Origin: Gemmatimonadota bacterium
GTDB taxonomy: Bacteria; Gemmatimonadota; Gemmatimonadetes; Longimicrobiales; Gaopeijiaceae
NCBI GenBank assembly: GCA_041390105.1
Contig: JAWKQO010000002.1
Location: 310,001 to 374,000, forward strand
Reading direction: 5' to 3'
DNA length: 64,000 nt
Position numbers and translations under genes: made by a program. Under the pieces are notes generated by a model. It was not told the DNA's origin. It made no database searches and saw only the letters and a program-made list of their open reading frames with translations. This document shows positions 59,310-64,000 of this stretch, piece after piece; within the stretch, counting starts at the first letter, position 1; each line of letters starts with the position of its first letter.

Positions 59310-61136
59310 ATGCCCCGCAACGTCGTCCTCGGTATCTCAGCCTTCTATCACGATAGCGCGGCCTGCCTCGTCGTGGACGGGCGGGTGGTGGCGGCTGCCC
59401 AGGAGGAGCGCTTCACGAGGCAGAAGGGCGACGCGTCCTTCCCCGAGCATGCGGTCCGCTTCTGCTTGCAGCAGGGAGGCGTGGGCGTCTCCGACTTGGA
59501 CGCGGTCGCGTTCTACGACAAGCCACTCCTGAAGTTCGAGCGCATCCTCGAGACCTACCTGGGCGTCTCACCGCGTGGCTTTGGTTCGTTCCTGAAGGCC
59601 GGTCCCCTCTGGGTCACCGACCGGCTGCGCATCGAGAAGCAGATCCGCGACGCGCTCGAGTTCGACGGGACGGTGCTGTACGCCGAACATCACGAGTCCC
59701 ATGCGGCCTCCGCCTTCTTTCCGTCTCCCTTCACCGATGCCGCCATCCTCACCATGGACGGGGTGGGGGAATGGGCGACTGCGTCGTTCGGCGTGGGCAG
59801 CGGCAGCGAGATCGAGATCCAGAAGGAGTTGCACTGGCCGGACTCGCTGGGCTTGCTGTATTCGGCCTTCACGTACTTCACCGGCTTCAAGGTCAACTCG
59901 GGCGAGTACAAGGTCATGGGACTCGCTCCCTATGGCCGCCCCAAGTACGTGGATCTCATCCTCAGCGAGCTGCTCGATCTCAAGGAGGACGGCTCCTTCC
60001 GGTTGAATCAGCGCTACTTCAACTACCTCACCGGTCTCACCATGACCAGTGAGCGCCTCGGTGAGATCTTCGACGGACCCGCGCGCCGCCCGGAGAGCCC
60101 GCTGACGCAGCGCGAGATGGACCTGGCGCGCTCCGTCCAGGACGTGACCGAAGAGGTGATGCTACGGATGGCGCGCACTGCCCACCGCGAGACGGGCCAG
60201 AAGAACCTCTGTCTCGCGGGTGGCGTCGCGCTCAACTGCGTCGGAAACGGCCGCCTGCTGCGGGAAGGGCCCTTCGAGGGGCTTTGGATCCAACCGGCCG
60301 CCGGGGATGCCGGGGGAGCCCTGGGCGTGGCGCTGTTGGCTTGGCACCGACACTTCAGCCAACCCCGCACGGTGCAGGCCGGCCGCGATTCCATGCAGGG
60401 GTCCTATCTGGGCCCCGGCTACAGCGAGACGGAGATCCAGCAGACGCTCGACGGCCTGGGAGCGCACTACACGAAAGTGGACGACTGCGCGCTGTTCGAC
60501 CGTGTCGCGCAGCTCCTGGCGGACGAGCAGGTGGTGGGCTGGTTCCGCGGCCGCATGGAGTTCGGCCCCCGCGCGCTGGGAGCGCGCAGCATCCTGGGCG
60601 ATCCCCGCTCGCCCCGCATGCAGGCCCAACTGAATCTGAAGATCAAGTTCCGCGAGAGCTTCCGGCCGTTCGCGCCGAGCATCCTGGCCGAGCGCGTGTC
60701 GGAGTACTTCGAGCTGGAGCAGGAGTCCCCGTACATGCTGCTGGTGGCTCCCGTGCGAGAGGATCGGAGACTTCCCCTGCCGGAGGGTACCGAGACGCTC
60801 TGGGGCATCGATCTGCTGAACGTACCGCGCTCCGACGTGCCTGCCATCACGCACGTCGACTACTCGGCGCGCGTCCAGACGGTCGATGGCGTCGCCAATC
60901 CGGACTACTACGCGCTGTTGAAGGCGTTCGAGACGCGCACCGGGTGTGCGATTCTCGTCAACACGTCGTTCAACGTGCGTGGGGAGCCGATCGTGTGTTC
61001 CCCCGAGGATGCGTATCGCTGCTTCATGCGCACGCACATGGACTATCTGGTGGTGGGCCCCTTCCTGTTGCGGAAGGAGGACCAGCCGCCCTGGACCGAG
61101 GAGGTCGATTGGCGACGGGACATCCCGCTCGACTGA
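59310..61136 (+). CDS. Carbamoyltransferase (NodU/CmcH family)
   Basis: A 608-residue enzyme with the Kae1-like N-terminal ATP/carbamoyl domain (LGISAFYHDSAACLVVDGRV, AEHHESHAASAFFPSPF with the metal histidines, MDGVGEWATASFG, SGEYKVMGLAPYGRP). The C-terminal carbamoyl-transfer domain has FRGRMEFGPRALGARSILGD, FRESFRPFAPSILAERVSEY and LVNTSFNVRGEPIV. It should O- or N-carbamoylate a small molecule or glycan. ATG 59310 has AGGT before it. It heads a four-gene cassette with SxtJ, DUF5989 and an SGNH hydrolase. The 283-base gap upstream holds a short A+T-rich patch near 59150-59185 with TACAAT, a possible promoter. Confidence 0.95.
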   Translation: MPRNVVLGISAFYHDSAACLVVDGRVVAAAQEERFTRQKGDASFPEHAVRFCLQQGGVGVSDLDAVAFYDKPLLKFERILETYLGVSPRGFGSFLKAGPLWVTDRLRIEKQIRDALEFDGTVLYAEHHESHAASAFFPSPFTDAAILTMDGVGEWATASFGVGSGSEIEIQKELHWPDSLGLLYSAFTYFTGFKVNSGEYKVMGLAPYGRPKYVDLILSELLDLKEDGSFRLNQRYFNYLTGLTMTSERLGEIFDGPARRPESPLTQREMDLARSVQDVTEEVMLRMARTAHRETGQKNLCLAGGVALNCVGNGRLLREGPFEGLWIQPAAGDAGGALGVALLAWHRHFSQPRTVQAGRDSMQGSYLGPGYSETEIQQTLDGLGAHYTKVDDCALFDRVAQLLADEQVVGWFRGRMEFGPRALGARSILGDPRSPRMQAQLNLKIKFRESFRPFAPSILAERVSEYFELEQESPYMLLVAPVREDRRLPLPEGTETLWGIDLLNVPRSDVPAITHVDYSARVQTVDGVANPDYYALLKAFETRTGCAILVNTSFNVRGEPIVCSPEDAYRCFMRTHMDYLVVGPFLLRKEDQPPWTEEVDWRRDIPLD

Positions 61137-61510
61137 GCGCCCGCGACGGGCGCCGCTTCGGCGTCACGGTGGGCAGTGCCTTCCTGGTCTTCGCGGGCGT
61201 GGCCTGGTGGCGTGGCCACGTCAGGTCGCCCGTGGTCCTGGCCACATTGGGTGCCGTGCTGTTCCTCGCCGGTCTCGTGTTGCCCACGCGGCTGGGCCCG
61301 GTGGAGCGGGCCTGGATGCGGATGGCCCATGCCATTTCCAGGGTCACGACACCCATCTTCATGGGGATCGTGTACTATGGGGTGGTCACTCCCGTGGGAG
61401 CCGTGATGCGCGCCCTCGGTCGCAATCCCGTGAAGCACCAGGCCAAGGACGGCAGCTACTGGGTCGTCAAGGACCAGGAGCGCCGCGGTACCATGTTGCA
61501 GAAGTTCTGA
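61109..61510 (+). CDS. SxtJ family small membrane protein
   Basis: A 133-residue protein with two or three hydrophobic segments (VTVGSAFLVFAGVAWWRG, VVLATLGAVLFLAGLVLP, IFMGIVYYGVVTPVGAVMRA) and the conserved tail NPVKHQAKDGSYWVVKDQER. It matches SxtJ, which accompanies NodU-type carbamoyltransferases. The start is TTG 61109, with GGAGG four bases upstream and a 28-base overlap with the carbamoyltransferase; no ATG or GTG is available in frame before the first helix. The function is unknown beyond the association. Confidence 0.8.
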   Translation: MATGHPARLSARDGRRFGVTVGSAFLVFAGVAWWRGHVRSPVVLATLGAVLFLAGLVLPTRLGPVERAWMRMAHAISRVTTPIFMGIVYYGVVTPVGAVMRALGRNPVKHQAKDGSYWVVKDQERRGTMLQKF

Positions 61511-61524
61511 GAAGGAGATCCCCC

Positions 61525-61683
61525 ATGGCTCAGCAGTCTCTGTTCCGCGACCTCTGGGAGTTCCTGCGCGTTCGCAAGAAGTGGTGGCTCCTTCCCGTGC
61601 TGATGGTGCTCGTGTTGCTGGGCGTGGTGTTGGTGTTCGCCCAGGGCTCCGCGCTCGCACCGTTCATCTACACCATCTTCTGA
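61525..61683 (+). CDS. DUF5989 family small membrane protein
   Basis: A 52-residue protein with a basic N-terminus (FRDLWEFLRVRKKWWLLP) and one strong membrane helix (LLPVLMVLVLLGVVLVFAQG), ending in SALAPFIYTIF as DUF5989 proteins do. It has AAGGAGA ahead of ATG 61525 and lies between sxtJ and the SGNH gene with 14- and 18-base gaps, so it is part of the cassette. It may help anchor the carbamoyltransferase; that is inference. Confidence 0.85.
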   Translation: MAQQSLFRDLWEFLRVRKKWWLLPVLMVLVLLGVVLVFAQGSALAPFIYTIF

Positions 61684-61701
61684 GCTTCAGGATTCACCCC
61701 C

Positions 61702-63129
61702 ATGACGGCTCCAACGCAACACCGGCGTTTCCGGTCGCTACTTCTCAATCTCCTGCTTCTGGGCGCCACCACGGTGGTGGCCCTGGCGCTGGCGGAGGGT
61801 GCGCTCCGCTTCTCCCGCCGCACCACGCCCTCCGAGGAGGTCGGAGGCCGCAAGCTGGAGCCCGACACGCTGTACGGTTGGGTCAAGAAGAAGGACTATG
61901 TGGGGCGGCGTACCTCGACGGAGTTCGACGTGGAAGAGCGCTTCAACTCCCGTCGCATCCGCGGCCCCGAGTACCCACTGGCCAAGCCCGAGGGAGAGTA
62001 CAGGATCCTCCTCCTGGGCGACTCCTTCGCCGAAGGCTACACCGTCGAGTTCGAGCAGGTCTTGAGCGAGGTCATGAAGCGCCGCCTCAACGAGCGTACG
62101 GACTTCCCCGTTCAGGTCATCAATGCGGGTACGGCCGGATGGTCGACGGACCAGGAGTTGCTGTGGCTGCAGCAGGAAGGCCTCGCCTACGAACCGGACC
62201 TGGTCGTCCTGCTGTTCTATATCAACGACATCGTCTCCAATGCCAGCAACCGCTACTGGCGGGGCTACAAGCCCTACTACGCGGCGGTCGATGGCGAGGC
62301 GGGGCCGACGCTGGAGCTTCGCGGTGTCCCCGTTCCAGGGGCAGATCCTCCCGAAGAGGGCCCCGAAGCGGGGGATCCCACCGCGGCTCCGGCGCCACCG
62401 CCGAGCACGACCGGGCTGCGTGGTTGGTTGCTCGCGCACTCGATGCTCTACCGCGACATGAGCCGCCTGGTGAAGACCAGCGAACCGTTGTTTCGGGTGG
62501 CGCGTGCGCTGCGGCTGACCAAGGAGTCGGAGCCCCTGCGCCTCGCTCCCCCTGGCGAGTGGGCACCCTGGCGCAACGAGCCGGAGCCGCGCATGGAGCG
62601 CGCCTGGCGCATGAGTCGGCTGTTGATCGAGGGCGTGCAGGAGGAGGCCCGCAAGGGCGGGGCCGAGTTCCTATTTGTCCATGCCCCCTCACGCGAGGCG
62701 ATCCACGCGTGGTCCTGGGAGAACGCACAGGCCATGTTCCACTTCGATCCCGAGGAGTGGACGCCGGGTGCCGAAGAGGACGTGCTTCGCACCATCTGTC
62801 AGGAAGACGGCATGCCATGTCTCTTCCTGCGAGAGCCGTTCGAGCTGGCCATGGCGGAGGGCGGTGCAGCGCAGGGACAGGACCTGTACTGGCGCTGGGA
62901 CCGTCACTGGAACGTGCTTGGCAACCGCGTGGCCGGTGAGTCGATCGCCGATCGGATCTTCGAGACCATCCTCACGCACGGGTCACCCACGGCGGAGCCG
63001 GCCCGCGCGGCGGCGCTGACCGCGATGCCGCTCACGCCCTCAGCGCCGCGCAGAGCCGCGTCAGCGCGGCATCGAGGTCCGGACGGAGGGCAGCGAGACG
63101 CACGTCGGCGTCCGCTGCCCAGCTGGTGA
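61702..63129 (+). CDS. Membrane-anchored SGNH/GDSL hydrolase family protein
   Basis: A 475-residue protein with an N-terminal anchor (LLLNLLLLGATTVVALALAE) and an SGNH fold: block I ILLLGDSFAEGYTVEFEQ with the serine, a Gly region INAGTAGWSTDQELLW, block III VVLLFYINDIVSNASNRYW with the Asn, and a late WDRHWNVLGNRVAGE with Asp and His. A proline/alanine-rich linker is inserted around residues 210-235. It is the last gene of the carbamoyltransferase cassette and may act on the same glycan or lipid. The final roughly 33 residues look non-conserved and overlap the opposing SRPBCC gene by 98 bases. Confidence 0.85.
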   Translation: MTAPTQHRRFRSLLLNLLLLGATTVVALALAEGALRFSRRTTPSEEVGGRKLEPDTLYGWVKKKDYVGRRTSTEFDVEERFNSRRIRGPEYPLAKPEGEYRILLLGDSFAEGYTVEFEQVLSEVMKRRLNERTDFPVQVINAGTAGWSTDQELLWLQQEGLAYEPDLVVLLFYINDIVSNASNRYWRGYKPYYAAVDGEAGPTLELRGVPVPGADPPEEGPEAGDPTAAPAPPPSTTGLRGWLLAHSMLYRDMSRLVKTSEPLFRVARALRLTKESEPLRLAPPGEWAPWRNEPEPRMERAWRMSRLLIEGVQEEARKGGAEFLFVHAPSREAIHAWSWENAQAMFHFDPEEWTPGAEEDVLRTICQEDGMPCLFLREPFELAMAEGGAAQGQDLYWRWDRHWNVLGNRVAGESIADRIFETILTHGSPTAEPARAAALTAMPLTPSAPRRAASARHRGPDGGQRDARRRPLPSW

Positions 63130-63838
63130 CTCGCAGGCCCAACGTGCGCGCCTGTGGCCCCGCGCCGAACGCCTTCAACTCGAGGGCGCCGTCGATTTCC
63201 TCCCAGGAGACGGAGACTTCGTGTGCGGTCTTCGTGAGGACGTTGCCGCTCAAGCGGGCGGCCGGACGAAGCTGGAGGCGCACCCTCCCTGCGGCGTGGA
63301 TCGGCTCCTGGCCGTCGGTGAGCCACTGCCCCAAACCGTGGGCGCTCGTGTAGAAGTGCTCGAGGAGGCGGGCGTATTCGAACGCCTCGGATCGAAAGAG
63401 GCTGACCGACGCCTTGGCCTGGCCGAAGTAGCGCTCCACGTACTGCTTCAGGAGCGCCAGGGCCATGGTCCAACCGGAGTCGATCCCCTGCGTGATCTCC
63501 GAATCAGGGTCGACGACGCCGAACCCGGAGTGCACCAGCCGGAGGACGGTGGAGCCCCCGGAGCGCTCGATCCGCACCTCCTGCCGGAAGGCGAGCCCGT
63601 CCATCTCTCCTTCGAGCACGAGCGAACGAGGAGCATCCACGGAGACCACCCGATACCGATGTTCGCCGTGGCCGTGGAATACATGCACGAGCTCGGAGCC
63701 GGGCGAGAGCGTGCCGTGCGCTTCGTCGGAAAACCAGTTGGCCACGTGCGTGGGCTCGGCCCACGCGGCCCATACCTGCTCGGGCGTGGCGTCGATCCGG
63801 ACCTCGCGTTCGTCCTGCCAGTGGGACTCGTTCGTCAT
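63032..63838 (-). CDS. AHSA1/SRPBCC family protein
   Basis: A 268-residue protein. Residues about 5-150 form an AHSA1-type SRPBCC domain (EVRIDATPEQVWAAWAEPTH, VANWFSDEAHG, STVLRLVHSGFGVVDPDSEI, GWTMALALLKQYVERYFGQ), which binds hydrophobic ligands. The second half resembles a diverged second helix-grip domain (LTDGQEPIHAAGRVRLQLRP). ATG 63838 overlaps the stop of the upstream gene as ATGA, so the two are translationally coupled. No enzymatic role is evident. Confidence 0.88.
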   Translation of the reverse strand: MTNESHWQDEREVRIDATPEQVWAAWAEPTHVANWFSDEAHGTLSPGSELVHVFHGHGEHRYRVVSVDAPRSLVLEGEMDGLAFRQEVRIERSGGSTVLRLVHSGFGVVDPDSEITQGIDSGWTMALALLKQYVERYFGQAKASVSLFRSEAFEYARLLEHFYTSAHGLGQWLTDGQEPIHAAGRVRLQLRPAARLSGNVLTKTAHEVSVSWEEIDGALELKAFGAGPQARTLGLRVTSWAADADVRLAALRPDLDAALTRLCAALRA

Positions 63839-64000
63839 GGGACCGTCGGGTGCAAGGTGAGCGTGAGCCGGAACGGGTCGCCGGAGGCGGCCGCGCCGTC
63901 GGAGTTCTGAAAGGGCCCACTGTGGGCACCCACCACCTGCGTGAGCGCGTTCACGAGCGCCTCGGCGAAGGCACCACGTTGGGCGGCGCTCTGGAAGCGC
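63835..64000 (-). CDS. C-terminal fragment of an upstream gene cut by the window edge
   Basis: The last 54 codons of a minus-strand gene, ending in a TGA that overlaps the SRPBCC start (ATGA). The visible tail (RFQSAAQRGAFAEALVNALT, then DPFRLTLTLHPTVP) is helical and then a strand. Genes placed just before AHSA1 proteins are often small winged-helix regulators, but too little is present to name it. Confidence 0.6.
   Translation of the reverse strand, partial: RFQSAAQRGAFAEALVNALTQVVGAHSGPFQNSDGAAASGDPFRLTLTLHPTVP

Noticed and set aside
1..64000. CRISPR arrays, insertion sequences, prophage genes, tRNA and rRNA genes
   Set aside because: No regularly spaced repeats, transposase or phage proteins, and no cloverleaf or rRNA-like sequence was recognised anywhere in the window.

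Overview
This is a gene-dense chromosomal stretch of very high G+C. About 50 protein-coding genes were identified. No rRNA, tRNA, CRISPR array, insertion sequence or prophage was seen. The gene content fits a Gemmatimonadota-like bacterium: a PadR regulator paired with a 'predicted permease' of the MacB/FtsX type, tricorn-like S41 and M28 secreted peptidases, a very large Asp-box (sortilin/VPS10-type) secreted protein, TolB/NHL propeller lipoproteins, 6-bladed-propeller lipoproteins and DUF481. That assignment is inferred from gene style only; there is no phylogenetic marker here strong enough to settle it by eye.

Layout. 0-8 kb: an ECF sigma factor with a SnoaL-like tail, an NHL-TPR secreted protein, a small beta-barrel protein, and the padR-permease pair. 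7-21 kb: envelope and secreted proteins (M28 peptidase, tricorn-like protease, GT39-like glycosyltransferase, a lipoprotein with three cysteine-paired repeats plus a TolB propeller, and the Asp-box giant), together with a degenerate AAA+/Fis regulator and a HIT hydrolase. 21-26 kb: an XRE regulator, a free-standing rpsN, and a turgor-like module. In that module an ECF sigma factor, a small membrane protein, an MscS-type channel and DUF481 lie on one strand, with mscL on the other. 26-33 kb: central carbon genes (PEP synthase, transketolase) and a DUF4173 membrane protein behind a perfect 16-bp palindrome. 33-38 kb: a three-gene overlapping operon encoding a fused double methyltransferase (class I MTase plus EgtD-like), an OpuBA-type ATPase and a fused osmoprotectant-type binding protein/permease. 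38-46 kb: leuS with a secreted S9 peptidase 2 nt behind it, and an SPFH protein-membrane protein-aminopeptidase lipoprotein cluster. 46-51 kb: rhodanese, an MsbA-like ABC exporter, a propeller lipoprotein and a secreted RidA/metallo-beta-lactamase fusion.

51-58 kb is a complete histidine operon (hisG-D-C-H-A-B-F-IE), with seven of its eight genes following one another by 4-nt stop/start overlaps except at hisB/hisF. It is preceded by a clear transcription attenuator: a 28-residue leader peptide with five consecutive histidines plus a sixth, a 12-bp terminator hairpin with a U-rich tail, and a mutually exclusive long antiterminator. 59-63 kb carries the carbamoyltransferase-SxtJ-DUF5989-SGNH hydrolase cassette, and the window ends inside an operon with an AHSA1/SRPBCC protein.

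The two most interesting elements are the methyltransferase-transporter operon, a candidate make-and-move system for an unknown N-methylated betaine, and the histidine attenuator, whose leader peptide may be translated from a leaderless transcript.
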